A stretch of DNA of 64,000 bases from Eledone cirrhosa (GCA_964016885.1 OZ024743.1:166347492-166411491); one strand, 5' to 3'. Positions 23,301 through 38,300 are shown, counted from the stretch's first letter. Notes: generated from the sequence alone by a model not told the origin. A program made the numbers and translations.

Positions 23301-26300
23301 TAGAAACAGATTCATTTCTTCTTTTTCATAATATAATCCAACATTCATTAATAAGGACACAACAAAGGAGCCTCAACATGGTGCCCCAACCTGCTAAAAA
23401 TAACAGACAGATCACTCTAAAACAAAGTCACATTCATCTAAAACGAGGAAGGACACATATAAAATGTCAGACATGATAGTCATGACTGCAGCGCTACTGA
23501 TCATAAGTTCGTTCAAGCAAGGTTGACTTAGGGCTAAACAAGTGGTGTTATTGCCACCACACACTTGGGACTAAACAACACTGGTTTTACTGCCACCACA
23601 CAGAGTTACATAATACCACATCACCACTGCATTAGGTAAAGCTGGAGTCACACAACACCACTTGGCCACTACACTAGCAAGAACTGGAGTTACACAACAC
23701 TATTTTTACAACATCTGACCACCACTCAAAACTGTTGGAGAAAAATTGTGTTGAGTCCATGCTAGTATTTGTTGGATGGGTCTTGTCCAACACAGTATCT
23801 CTCTACTCATTGTGTTCCTTGTCAGCTCCTCTGTGACGCACAGCATTTTTAGATCAGCTCTTACCACCACTGCCCTTGTTTTCTTCAGTCTTCCTCTACT
23901 ACAGTTTCCTTTTACTGGGAACTCCTAGCACTGCACCCATAAATCATCATCCATATGAATCACTTGTTCATACCAGTGCAGTCTTCCCTCTTGCACACTA
24001 CATATGATTCCTCTTTTACCTAGTTTTTCTTCATTTGGTTTGTGGTTTGTGCACATTAACATTATACATCCAATACTATTAATAAAATACATACCTGATT
24101 TAATAGCTGTCTTGTGTACTGTCTGACCTCCTGGTTTCTCTGGTGGATGAACCATAACAATTTGAGGTTCATTACAGTCTAAAAGTAATAAGCAAATAAA
24201 TAAAATATACATACACATATATATATATTTGTTCCAGTATATATATTTCCTTGTTCCTTGCCTGCAAGAAAAGTGGAACATTCATGATGATGATGATGAT
24301 GATGATGATATAAATTTTAAAAAATGAGACAATCACTCGAGATCACCGATAGTTCAGGGAGGACACCAGTCAGATAGATTTTATCCTTACCGGAAGACAA
24401 GATAAAGCGACTGCTGTAAACGCAAAGTCACTTTCTGGTGAAGAATGCACCTCCCAACATAACCTAATGATTAGCGACCTTATGGTCAGGACTAGACGAT
24501 CTCGATGACAGGACAACCTTGAGGAGAAGAATGTGGAAGTTGAAGAACCCCACTGCCAGAAACAAATTTAGAGGCATGTTACTTGATGCTTTCAACAGTA
24601 AGGAAGAGCAAATAGAGACATACAATATAGAGGAATAGTGGGAATTTCTTAAAGATAACCTACTGAAGGCGAAAAATGAAATATGGGGCTGGAGAAGACT
24701 TCTAGGGAGAAGCAGAGTTACTTGGTGGTGGAACAGTAGGGTGGAGGAAGTAGAGAACACTAGTAGGTGGCTAGAAGAGAAGCTAGGCAACAAGTGTACT
24801 TCGCAAGAAGGGAAGCAGAAGATAAAAAATGTAAGCATGTTTTGCAATGCGAGGACAAAAGATGTGAGGTGTTTAGGATTGCGAGACAATGTGTCAAGGA
24901 AAATTGTGATATTGTTGGGGAGAAGTATGTCCGTAATGATAACAGAGTACTTGCCATAACTGATGCTGAAAAGAAGATAGCATGGAAGTGCCACTATGAA
25001 AGACTACTAAATGAGAATAAATGAGATGAAGATAGTCTTCCACAAGTTGATTCAACATAGGGACTGGTTGTGCAAGTTCGTAGTAATAGTAAGGTAAGCA
25101 AAGATATGAAGATAGACAAGGCAGCTGGACCTTTGGGGATAGTTGCTGAGATGCTGAAAGAGTCAGAGATGGTAGGACATACCATAATCACCCGTATAGT
25201 AAACCAAGTAATAGAAAATGGTGTCATACCTAATGACTGGCATAGCAGCATCATCGTCAACTGCTGCAAGGGTGAAGGAGATGCTCTAGACAGAGAAAAC
25301 TATAAAAGCATTAAGTTGGTTGACCAGGTTGTGAAGGTCAACAAAAGAGTAATCGCACAGCTGATTAGGGACTAAGTTAACCTAGATGCAATGCAGTTTG
25401 GATTTGTGCCAGGAAAAAGTACCATGGATGCTCTCTTCCACATGAAGCGACTGCAGAAGTACCTAACTAAAAATAATCCCTTCTACTTAGCTTTTGGTGA
25501 CTTGGAGAAAGCCTTTGACAGAGTCCCCTGCTCCATTATCTGGTAGGCTCTTAGAAAACTAGGAGTAGATGAGTGGCTTGTGAAAGATATACAAGCCATG
25601 TATAGAGCAACAGTCAGCAACGTTAGAATTAACAATGACTATAGTGTACAGGTAGGTGTTCATCAGGGCTCTATCCTTAACCCCCTCCTGTTTATTATTG
25701 TCCTACAGGCTATAACAGAAGAGTTTAAGATTGACTGCCCATGGGAACTTCTATATGCAGATGATCTAACTCTCATAGCTGAATCTACGGCAGAACTAGA
25801 AGAAATTCCAAACATGGAAGCATGGCCTAGAATCAAAAGGCCTTAAAGTTAACTTGTCTAAGACTAAAGTATGTAGAAAGGAAAATAATTCACAGGTTCC
25901 CTCTGGGAAAAGGCCTTGCTCAGTGTATAGGAAAGGAGTACGTAAAATTCCATTCTATGTCCCAAATGCAAGCTATGGGTTCATAAAAGATGTAGTGGGA
26001 TCACAAGCAGGCTATCAAAGAATGTAGGTTTATATGTGGCTGATGCTCAGGTGCAGTAAGTAGCAAATGCCCACTGGATGATATCTCCTTCAACTGCCCA
26101 GATGGTTCTATAGAAATAGTAGACCCATTACCTGGGTGATAAAATCAGCAGTGGAAGAGGGTGTTTTGAAAGTACAGTAGCCAAAGTCAGAATGGGATGG
26201 AAAAAGTTCAGAGCTAATACCGCTGTGGCCACAAAAGGTTTCTCTCTAAAAATGAAAGGCAGATTGCAGGATGCTTATATACGAACAGCAATGTAACATG

Positions 26301-29300
26301 GCAGTGAGACATGGGCATTGTGTGCAGAGGACCTGTGAAGATTGGAAAAGAACGAAGGATGCATGCTCCGGTGGATGTGTAATAGTAATATACGTAAACA
26401 GCAAAGCATAAATGAACTAAGTGATAAATTAGGCATAAGAGGGATCAGATGCAGTATACTAGAGAGGAGATTGCATTGGTATGGTCATGTGATGTGTATG
26501 AAGGATGACAGCTGTATAAAAAAGTGCAGGGCAATCAAAACTGATGGAAGCTACGGCGTAGGTAGACCCAGGAAGACCGGGGATGAAGTGATAAAAGCTG
26601 ACCTTGCGCAATTTCACCTCTCTAAGACAAGATCACTGGATCGAGATCTTTGACGTTGTGCAGTAATACAGAAACATGCCTTCCATGCACATGGACTCAA
26701 ATATACATCTTGTAGGCACCTCTTAACCACTATACCCACTTCTGTCCACACCACCATTACACTGTAAAGTTATCTTGGTATCACAACAAAAAAGCATCCA
26801 GCCCACACTGTAAAGTGGTTGTATGGGTGTCACAACAAAATTCACCCAGCTCACACTGTAAAGTGGTTGTGTAGGTTGTCATGACAAAAGGACCCAGCAC
26901 ATGTAAATGTGGTTAGTGTTAGGAGGGGCACCTAGCTATAGAAACTTAGCCAGAAATAGTTCTATATGAGCAAGACATGGTCACCTGACGCAACTTGCCT
27001 CAAATGAGACAACCCATCTAACCCATGCTAGCGTGGAAAATGAATGTTAAACGATGATGATATATACATAATTCGTTTTTGAATTTGTTTTATGAGATTT
27101 CTTATCTGAAGACTTGTGTTGAAACAGATATTGTTATACTTTGGGAGGGTCATGCTGCCAATAAAAACACACGCACCTGTTGGTTTCACTTCAAATTATT
27201 ATATTCATTATTATATTCTTACTAGCAGAAAAACCATATGCACACTATCTACATGCATATTATAAGCAAATATATATGCATGTAGATATGAAACGTCAAA
27301 TGAAATTGTAATTGACAATATGCACAGAAATTGAATGAAGTCTGTGTTAGACTCTCGTCTGTAATCAGTAAAGTAATCCATGATACATTAAAAAAAGATG
27401 ATATTAAATATAAACTGCATATACAATAAACTAAAATGTTATGAAATCGAAAAAGGAGAAAATTAGCGACCTAAATATAAACCTTATATAATGATGCAAA
27501 TATATGAATGTTTATATAAGCGATGTGATAAGTGTTATAATATAACAGACGCTAACCGAAAGTGTTGACATTTGAAAATTTTAAAGAAGTGAATCTTAAA
27601 ATAAGCAATCTATATATATAAAGCTGTGGTTGTCTGTCTGTCTATCGATTTTTGGCACACATCTCCTCTTAGAATCTCAGACGGAATTGCACCGAAATTG
27701 CTATACTTGTACATTGAGCCCTAGTGAAGACATCGGAAAAAAAATATTTCAAATTGACCCACCCTATGTGACGAAATCGAATCTAATGTATCGATTTTTG
27801 AGCGTAAGTGACGAGTTATTTCCCTTTGTTCTGTTTACATTGAGCGTCTTTAAAAAATTACGCTGGCTTTCTCAGCGTTTAAAATGACATTAACACAATA
27901 CACGAACAGTTGTCGAGCCAGCAAAACTTTGACCTGCAAAATTCATCAGTTCGAACACTAAGCTTCCGTTTTGCTTCATTTCCATTTAAAAGCCTTTTAA
28001 AACAATATTTTTACTTGAAAACAAGTCTATAAATTTCGTTAGGCGTGCAGACAGACAGTCGTGCAGACAGACTTTAAGCCAAAAAAGAAACTTAACATTG
28101 TAACTTTAACACAGCTACTGAGCGACCCCGAGCAACGCCGGGCTTTACTGCTAGTACCTTATATATAAGAATATTTATGTTTAATCAAGAGCTACAAAAT
28201 TTAGTAGATAAATTACATAATATCCATTCATTCGGTAGAGGGTCGGACGCCATGCTTTCCAGCATAGTTACGTCCCTTTACGATCTGAGTTCAAATCCCG
28301 CCGAGGTTGACTTTGCCTTTCATCCTTACGGGGTCGATAAAATAAAGTACCAGTAATGAACTGGTGATTGCTGGCCTTGTGCCTAAAGTAGAAACAATTA
28401 TTTATTCAAAGTAACAGGGTAAAAACAGGGTAAAAAAAAACAGGGTAAAAAAAATATAAAACGGGCACTGTCCTGCACTCCTTTATTATATTATAGATTC
28501 CTACACTGTCCCTCAGTACAACTTATGCTATATACTACATTCTTAGTTTTGCAGTTAGTTTGCAGGCTTAACTTGCAGACTATGCATTTCCTATCAGCAC
28601 AGGGTGATCTTTGAAATGGGTATGTTTTGCTAATTATGGTTTTTATGGGAATACCTGGTCTTTCAACTATCTTAATATCTAATTTGAGCTTGTCTAAGGC
28701 CCTTCTAAATCTGTAAGCTAATTCGCCTCTAGGGGTTGTATTGATGAACATTATATGTCTAGCTCATGCTAGCATTGACGATAGATGTTAAACGATGATG
28801 ATGATGATGATGATACACTTACTATAGCAATACTGTAGGAATAAGAATATAACATACATAGGTGAAACAACCCGTAGCATAGGAGAAAGAATAAGTGAAC
28901 ACTAGCGAAAACTCCAGGATGGGAAAAACTCATCAGTACTCCACTAACATGCCAAAATAGAACATAGGGGAACATTAGAGAATATAGAGATAAAAATTAT
29001 ATCCACACACAGAAAAGATGCAATCCTCAGACAAATCACAGAGGCAACAAACATAAATAAACTCAAACCAAAATTAAACAGAAAACATGAGTGGAATAGC
29101 AACATCACAACTAGTCATTAAGGACAAAATGAAGACATACAGGCACACAAAAACCAAACTAACAAAACAAATCAGACACACACAGATAGAACAAACAACC
29201 AACTAGTGACAAGTAAATAAACACATAAATAAATAAACAAAAACTTCTGTTTTCCTTCGTCTCTCCTTCTTTGCGCCTGTTCTTGCTACAATCAGATATT

Positions 29301-32300
29301 TATCTCTTCGCTCTCCCTTGTTAGGTCTCCTTTTTAACTTCTCTCTCTCTCCCACTGGTTACTGTAATTTACATGTACTACTGTCTCGTGTTTCCCCCTC
29401 TCTATCGGTATGTTTTTCTTTAGTTTATTTTCTTTTTCTGTCGTTCTCTTCGCTATCGTCTGTTTTTTTCTTTTTTCTTCCCTGATAATTATTCCTCTTA
29501 ATTATCAATGCACTGTGGTGAGATGTACTGTCTTTAATGCGCCAAAATATCAGTGACCCACAGAAGACAGCTAAAGAGCTGGAATTGTCCTATATGTTTG
29601 TGTTTCTGTCATGTTTTCATAATAATAATATATATATATATAGGGAGCAGCGGCTGTTAGGGCAAGACGTGTTTTCTCGGGCTCTGCTAGAGTCAGCAGC
29701 AACACACAACCACGTGTTGCTACACACACACACGAGGAAAGAGAAAATTTATGAGACCAATAGAGATATGTACATTTATATATTTATATCTAGATATTGC
29801 TATTATCATTTACAGTCCCTCTGTGTTTAATGTATGTTCATTAGTATATGTGTTGTTATTTCTTATTTCTGCTTACATTTTACATATATACATATATATA
29901 TCTATATATATGCTTGCGTGGACCCCTCTCAAAAATTCGTTGGATTTTCTAATTGGATACCCCGAAACTGGATACCAACACTGAATACACCTGAACTTCT
30001 ACCAGGAAATCTTTCGTTGTTATTTCTGCTTGCATTTTACATATATACATATATATATCAATGCTTGCGTGGACCCCTCTTAAAGATTCGTTGGATTTTC
30101 TAATTGGATACCCCGAAACTGGATACCAATCACTGAATACACCTGAACTTCTACCAGAAAATCTTTCATATCAGTGAAAATTTTCTTTTCTTTGCTTCAT
30201 ATATATATATTATATATACTTGTCCGCCATTGCAAAAGGCCATAAATTCAAAATTTTGAAGAGAGAAGTGATCTATGAACTTGTAGCATCTCACTGACCC
30301 CCCCGCCACCACAATAACAATAACGCCTACACTCGCTCCCCACCATCACCACATTACTCTAAGGTCGCTGTCCTGTCCCCTGTTGACATACTGCTGACTC
30401 TCTTTTGATGTATGTATGTGTATATACATATGTGTATGTGTGTGTATAGGTATATCTCAGTGGATACGACCAGATTTGAACACAGCAACAACTACAACAA
30501 CAACAACAACAACAGCAACAACACCATCGTCTGTGTTGAATGTGTGTGTGTGTATGTATTTGTATATATGCGACAGCAATAACAGCATCAACACCATTGT
30601 CTGCAGCAACAGCAGCAGTGAAATGAAGAACAACAACAACAGCAACAACTACAATAACAACTACAGCACCAACAACTGCCACCACCATCACTGACCATCC
30701 ACCACCACCACCGCCATTACCAGCGTAAAGCAAACAATTATTATTGTTATTATTATTATATACAAGCTGAACTGGACTGGGAAAGGTCAACAGTTGACAT
30801 GATAGTGATTTTGACTTTGACGATTTTGATTTTGTATCAGTACTGTCGGTAATATATGTATATATATGTGTTTGTGAGTGGTGTGTGTGATTGTATGCAT
30901 GAATGAGTGTTGGTATGTGTGGTTGTGGTTTGTATGCATGAGTATTGGTGTGTGAGTGTTTGTGTGTGCGTCGTGTCAATAATTTTTTTTTTTTTTTTTT
31001 AATGACCATGCTGTAAAATGGAGGGGTAGAGAGGGCCCTTGAGTCTAGTAAGACATCCTCTCTAGTGCTGGTGGCACAAATAAAAGCACCCAATCCATGC
31101 TGTAAAGTGGCGCTGGTGTTAGGAAGGGCATCCAACCAGTGTATCAATGCCAAAACGCTTATCAGCACAGCAACAAATAGGAACAACAACAAAATATGAA
31201 GACGTCGCATCTCAGAGTTGCAACACTTAATGTTGGCACTCTCAGAGGTAGATCTGCTGAAATAGCGGAGATACTGGAGAGAAGGCAGGTGGATGTGTGC
31301 TGCGTGCAAGAGGTGAGATGGAGAGGTGCCTCTGCGAGACTAGTCGTAGGCAAGCGTCTTAGCTATAAGCTATTCTGGGTAGGTAAGGATGATGGGTTAG
31401 GGGGAGTAGGCATTTTCCTGGCTGAGAAATGGATCAATAAGACAATAGAGGTAGTTCGAGTTAGTAATCGAATAATTAAGCTTAGATTAGTTGTAGGTAG
31501 GAGACTACTGACAATCATCTCGGTCTATGCTCCCCAAGTAGGCCTAGGCAAAGATGAGAAAGACTGCTTTTATGAGCAACTTTTGCAAACAACCACAATG
31601 ACAGAGGACGGAGACATCGTTATGCTAGCAGGAGACTTCAATGGTCATGTTGGACAGCTCCAGGATGGTTACACTGGGGTACATGGTGGGCACGGTTACG
31701 GTTCAAGAAATGAAGGAGTGAGACTTCTTGAATTTTGTGATGCAAGTACATTGACTATTTGCAACACAAACTTCCAGAAACCTGCCAATCACCTAATAAC
31801 CTACAAATCTGGTGAGCACATAAGCCAGATTGACTTCCTGCTAGTTAGGCAGCGGGACAGGCAGATAGTGTCTAATACCAAGGCATACCCTGGGGAAGAA
31901 TGTACCCCACAGCATAGGTTAGTTGTTAGTGATATCTCAGTAAGCAAGAGATGGAATGAGACATATAGGAAGGTGTGGAGAAGAAAGGTCTGGAAGCTAA
32001 AAGACCTTTCACTAAAATACAAATTTAGGAAAGCCCTTCAAGATGTATATGACGAAAAAGAAGACGATTTAGAGACGTATGACATAGATAATAACTGGAA
32101 GTTCTTACGTGACAACTTGCTGCAGGCTACTGATGAAACCTGTGGCTGGAGCAGAGCTCCAACCAGACAGAGAGTGACCTGGTGGTGGAACAGCACAGTA
32201 GATAAGGCTATTAGAGACAAAAGACTAGCATGGAAGGCTTGGAAAAAGGGTGGGAGTAGGGAAGAATATACAGCCACTAAGAGAGAAGCTAGACGTCAGG

Positions 32301-35300
32301 TGTACTTAGCACGCAGGGAGGCAGAGAGTAGGAGGTTTGCCAATGTTCTGCGACGGGAAGATCAGAGGCGTGCGGTGTTCCACATTGCAAGGCAGTGTGT
32401 CAATGCAAATCAGGATGTTGTTGGAGATAAATGTGTCCGGGATGATGCCGGTGTACTTAGTGTCACGAATGACCAGAAAAAGGAGGCCTGGAAATGTCAT
32501 TATGAGAGACTGATGAATGTGGAGAACGAATGGGAGAGAGAGAAATTACCCTTGGTAGATCCAACAGAGGGACCAGCTATTGAGATTGACGAATATAGGG
32601 TCCAAGAGGCGATTAGGGAAATGAAAAATGGTAAGGCGGCCGGACCATCGGGAATAGTTGCTGAGATGCTGAAGGCATCAGGGGACGTAGGCACTAAACT
32701 GGTTGCACGCATCATCAATCAGGCTATATATGGTGGTGTCATACCCAAAGACTGGTGCAGCAGTATTCTCATAAATTGCTACAAAGGTAAAGGGGATGCT
32801 TTGGAGAGGAGCAATTATAGGGGTATAAAACTGATAGATCAGGTTATGAAAGTGGCAGAAAGGATTTTAGCACAACTAATTAGAGAAAGGGTCAAACTAA
32901 ATGAGATGCAGTTTGGTTTTGTGCCTGGGAAGAGTACAACAGATGCCCTCTTCTTGGTGAGACAAATGCAAGAGAGATTCTTAGAGAAGAATAAGCCACT
33001 ATACTTAGCCTTTGTTGACCTAGAGAAGGCCTTTGATAGGGTACCCCGATCTGTCATCTGGTGGTCCCTAAGGAAGCTAGGTGTTGAGGAATGGCTTGTG
33101 AGGACAGTGCAAACTTTGTACAGAGGTACTCTCAGTAAAGTCAGGGTAGGAATGGAGTTTAGTGAGGAATTCCAGATACAAGTAGGAGTACATCAGGGTT
33201 CGGTCCTCAGCCCGCTCTTGTTCATTATAGTCCTCCAAGCCATAACAGAGGAGTTTAAGACTGGCTGTCCATGGGAACTTCTCTATGCTGACGATCTGGC
33301 TCTTATAGCAGAATCAGTAGAGGAGCTAGAGAATAAATTCCGGCTATGGAAACAGCAGTTGGAAGCAAGAGGACTGAGAGTAAATCTAGCTAAGACAAAA
33401 GTGTTGATGAGTAGAAAAGAGGACAAAACCCTGATTCCGTCAGGGAAATGGCCATGTTCGATATGCAGAAAAGGAACTGGCATAAATTCTATAAAATGCA
33501 CACAATGCAGGTCCTGGGTACACAAGAGATGTAGCGGGATAGCAGGCAAACTAACAGGTAGGGAGAAATATGTATGCAGTAGATGTACAGGGAAATTAGA
33601 CAGTAGAAGTCGCACTGATAGACACATTTTTCAAATGCGAGAGGGCGCTATAGAAGTGGTGGATAGCTTCCGGTACCTAGGAGATCAGATTAGCATGGGA
33701 GGAGGGTGTTCCGAGGCCATAGTATCTAGAATAAGGACGGGTTGGAAGAAGTTTAGGGAGCTGCTTCCTCTGTTGACAAAGAAGGGTTTCTCCCTGTGTA
33801 CGAAAGGCCGGTTGTATGATGCCTGTGTGAGGAGCGCGATGCTGCATGGTAGTGAGACATGGGCAGCAACCGCAGAGGATATGCGACGGCTGGAGAGAAA
33901 TGAGGCAAGCATGCTCCGTTGGATGTGCAGTGTAAATGTGCGTGAACGACCCAGCATAAATGTGTTGAGAGAGAAACTGTGTCTGAGAGGGATAGAATGT
34001 AGTGTACAGGAGAGGAGACAGAGGTGGTATGGACATGTGATGTGCATGGAGGATGACCGATGGGTGAAGAAGTGCCAGGAAATGCCAGTTGAAGGAAGAC
34101 GTGGTAGAGGTAGACCACGAAAAACATCGGCGGAGGTGGTGAGAACAGACCTCAGATCATTGAAAATCACGGCGGAGATGACGAGGGACCGTGACGAGTG
34201 GAGAGATGCTGTGCTGAATAAGACCCGTCCCACCCTTGCAAGCAGGGAAAAGCGGACGTAAAATGATGATGATGATGATGATGATGATATACGGTAGACA
34301 TAAATGCAATTCAATTCAAGCACTGAATGTCATGTTTCTTCATCGAAATAAGGATGACGGAATATAATTAGAATGAGGAAAATGCGCAGTTGTAGATGTT
34401 AGTCCTTTATTAATAAATCTGTGATACATATTTCAATGACGATCATGATCACTTGATTATTTAATCAATTCTCGTGATTTCATTAGACACCAAAATTGAG
34501 TAAAAGGTTATGTTTCCAAGGCAATCCTATATTCAAGGGAACAGACAAAAAATTATGTTTTTGCTGGGATTGTCCATCCTTTTGTGAGCTTCAGAACATC
34601 CCGACAGCTCTGCACAGATGCAGAAGTGGGGGAAGTTGACCACTTAACCACCACCCAAATTAATACAACCCTAGGTGAGTCAGCCCACACACCAGTCCCC
34701 CACCACCTCAGCCAGCAAACTGATACGGTCACAGAGAGTACAATTCAGCCACAGAGTTGTTGCTTACTGTTAATTTCAGTATCTAGCAGAATTTTGTGTT
34801 TGGGGCGAGGGAATATACTGACCATTAACCACAAAGTGAGAATATAACTTAATGTTATGGTTAATAAAATTACAGATCAACAATTAAAAGTTAAAAACTA
34901 AAAATTAAAAAATTTAGACAGTCTAAAAATAATTGTTTCTACTTTTGGTACAAATAATATCAAACGGATTGATGTGTACATTAGTAATAGAGATTGGGTT
35001 CAAAATTGGATATTAAATGTTGATAGTTGGTGATTAATAATTGAATGTTATTAATTTATTATGAAGCCAGACTAGCAAGAACTGGCATCTTAACAAAAAT
35101 GACAGGTGAAATTTAAAGTATAGAATGTAATAATTAGATAATCATATAGTTGATATCCTAGTTAATCCAGTAGAGACCAATAGGAATACATGTAGAAGGA
35201 AAATGTAGGAGGAAGTATAAAAAAGAAAAGATAAGATAAAATGAAAAGAGGAACAAAGGAATTATAAGGAAAAAATATGTGACAAATGTCTGAGTGGGAA

Positions 35301-38300
35301 TAAAGTAGAGGTGACGAATTACAAAGAGTCCAGTTATATTCACAGTACTTTGAGTGTTTTGGTCAGTTCAGTCCCAGCCAGGTGCAAATAGACTTCTCCA
35401 GCTCTCCATGGCTAGGTGAGGCAGGATGGGACGTTTCCAAGCTTTAGTACGAAATAAAAGGTGTTGCGGGAAAATAAGAAGATATCATTGCTTTTGGTTC
35501 TCTCATTAATCCGGTCGAAAGTTGGTGCATAATTATATTTTCAACTGTTAGGGATATCCAACAGTAGAGGACATTTTTGGGTGTAGTTGATAGCCGATGC
35601 CTCACTTCATCAAATTTATTTACAACTTTGCATTTTCCTCATTCTAATTAAATTCCATCATCCTTATTTTGATGAAGTAACATGACATCGAGTGCTTGAA
35701 TTGAATTGCATCTATGTCTACTGTGTGTATTAGCTCTGCCTGTTGAGTGCTTTTTAATACAATCTGATATACATACTTTTATTAGAATGCTGTTGAAGTG
35801 TGTGTACATTTTGGGGAGAGGGGGACACCCTGTATATATTGTTATAGAAGAATCAGATGCAGTGTGCAGGAAAGGAGATTGCGCTGGTATGGACATGTGA
35901 TGCATATGAAGGATGACAACTGTATAAAAAGGTGCAGAGCACTTAAAATCGATGGAAACCATAGAGTGGGGAGACACAGGAAGACTTGGGGCGATGTGAT
36001 AAAAGCTGAGCTTGCCCAATTGCACCTCTCAAAGGCAATGACACAGGACCAGGATCTCTGACATTATGCAGTAATACAGAAGTACCGATTTCCCACGGGC
36101 ACAGGTAAAAAATGAAGCATATGTATGATATGCACCAGAATTCTTTCATCACACATATCTGTGACGTCATCAGTGATGTTTCTGTTTCCTCCCATTGTAT
36201 TGCTATACTGTTTTCTTATTCCATTCTTTTTTTTTTTGTGTTTTTGCGTGTTCGTGACTGAGCCTGTTTGAGTTTATGTGTTTATATTCTACTTTTGGTC
36301 ACTAGTGTGTTTATGTGTGGTTGTTATTCCATTCATGTTTTCTGTTTAGATATTATTTCAATTTCTATGTTGTCTGTATTACAATCATGTTTTAGTCTGT
36401 TGTGTTCATATAGTTCTGAATTGTCTTTTTGTTCTTTTAATTCACTTCAATGTTCATCTATCCCCTCTCCTATGCTACGGACTGTTTCTTCTATATATGT
36501 CATTGTCATATTTCTGCAGGCACCCTCTGTATATCTTATGCAACAGACTACATTTCTATTTTTACAATTTATTTATGGACTTACTCTACATATTACCCAT
36601 TTCTTATTTGTACAGCGGATTTTCTTAAAGGGGTAAGTTATACTGACCAGACATTTTATGATAGTTCCTGGCTTTTCTACCATTTTAATATTCAAAGGTC
36701 TTTCTAAATTGCTTAGGTAGTTAACCTCCAAGGGTTGCACCCATGAACATGACACTGGTATCTCTGGTTGTCGTACCATGAAGTGGCTTTCCCTATCTTT
36801 TATCTAGTCTATCTATGCTATTCCATGATTTGCTCCTGTACAATGGGCAAACCCCTTTCATGTCCATCTCTATGAAGGTCTTATATTTAGCTGTGGCCCC
36901 TTTGTACACCCTGATTCTGTCTCTTTGGTTGTAACCAGAGAATTGCATGCGATTGATGATGGGTTGTACGTGTCTCTCCAGTTTAGTTGGATTGCACATG
37001 CGGGACATATTCTTTATCACTCTTACTAAGTCTGAGATCAGGATATTAAACTTAGCCCTATTGGACATTACCGAGTGTTTGTGCATTAGGTATTTGGAGG
37101 CCATAGGTTTAGCATAATGTGAGTGGAGGATTTTGGCTTTCTCATTTATAGTATACTAGCAGATTTATCCGGCGTTGCTCGGGGTTTGAAATTATGCTAA
37201 GAATATACAGCTAGGAAGTAAAAAAAGAACATTATTTGTCCCCAACCTGTCAAAATAAGCAGAAGTCTTCAATAATTAATGCAAACGAATATATTTGGTG
37301 AAAAGGTTATCTCCCTTTTTTATAAAGATTGACAATAAAGTTTGTTATCTCCCTTACATCAATTTTTCTACCGATAATGTTGATATCGATTTTTTATTGC
37401 TCAAGGTGGGTCGATTTGAAAAATGTTTGTGATGTGACAATCTTAGCGAACTGTGCAACGTGCACAGAAAATTTGGTCAAATTCAGTTGGTAATTGTGAA
37501 AGCCTTATCCATGCAAAGTTGTACACACACACACACTCGCTTTTATATATATAAAGATAACCAGAGTTCTGTGTCTAATTCTGGTAATCAATTGTTAGGG
37601 AGTTTGGAAGGGTAGCCGATAGTTACTGTGATGCACTGGTGTATGGAATTAGCTATTTGCTGGATGCCCTCCATCTTGTTAGATTCTAATTTGGGTTTAT
37701 CAGTACTCTCTTGTAGGGGTGTTTATATTACTATACTAATGTCTACATAATGAAAGTACAGGATGAAGTTGTCTTCTAGACCTTCTTTGAGTCCTTTCCC
37801 ACCAAACCATAAATAGGTTGGCAATATCGCCAACAATGCTGATGGCCGCTCCTTCGACTTGGGTGTATGCTTTCTTATTAAATTTGAACATGTAGCCCTT
37901 TAAAGTAGTCTCAGTACTAGCTCCACCTGGGGGCTTTTTTGTTATTGAGGGTATGGTAGGGGTTTACCTCTTATTAGTCTACTGGGGCAGAAACTGTTGA
38001 GGTCATGATTGTCTAGATATTCTCTGTCACATATAAGTCTAAGTAGGAGGCCCAGTTCGTCCGTGTCAACATCACAGAACTCTACCTCACTCTCACTGAT
38101 TATTTTCAAACATTTTTCCACAGCAATATCAACGTCAATGGATGGGTATATATCTATACTGCTATTTTGCAGTTTGTTAGGTCTTTGGTGTAGTTGCAAT
38201 CGTTGATTCTGCTGAGGAGGTCCTCTGTGTTGTCACACACATAAGATTTTATAGTTGCTGGCTATATTGGCTCTGCAGAGAGGTCTTGTTGGTGGTCCTG

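Noticed and set aside
30359..31309. 316-codon minus-strand frame
   Set aside because: It is translated (CA)n, (CAA)n and (GTT)n microsatellite, running into the antisense of the LINE leader. No domain and no splice support.
33685..34323. Overlapping minus-strand frames of 119-212 codons
   Set aside because: They are antisense shadows of the LINE C-terminal domain. The plus-strand protein has conserved motifs and explains the openness.
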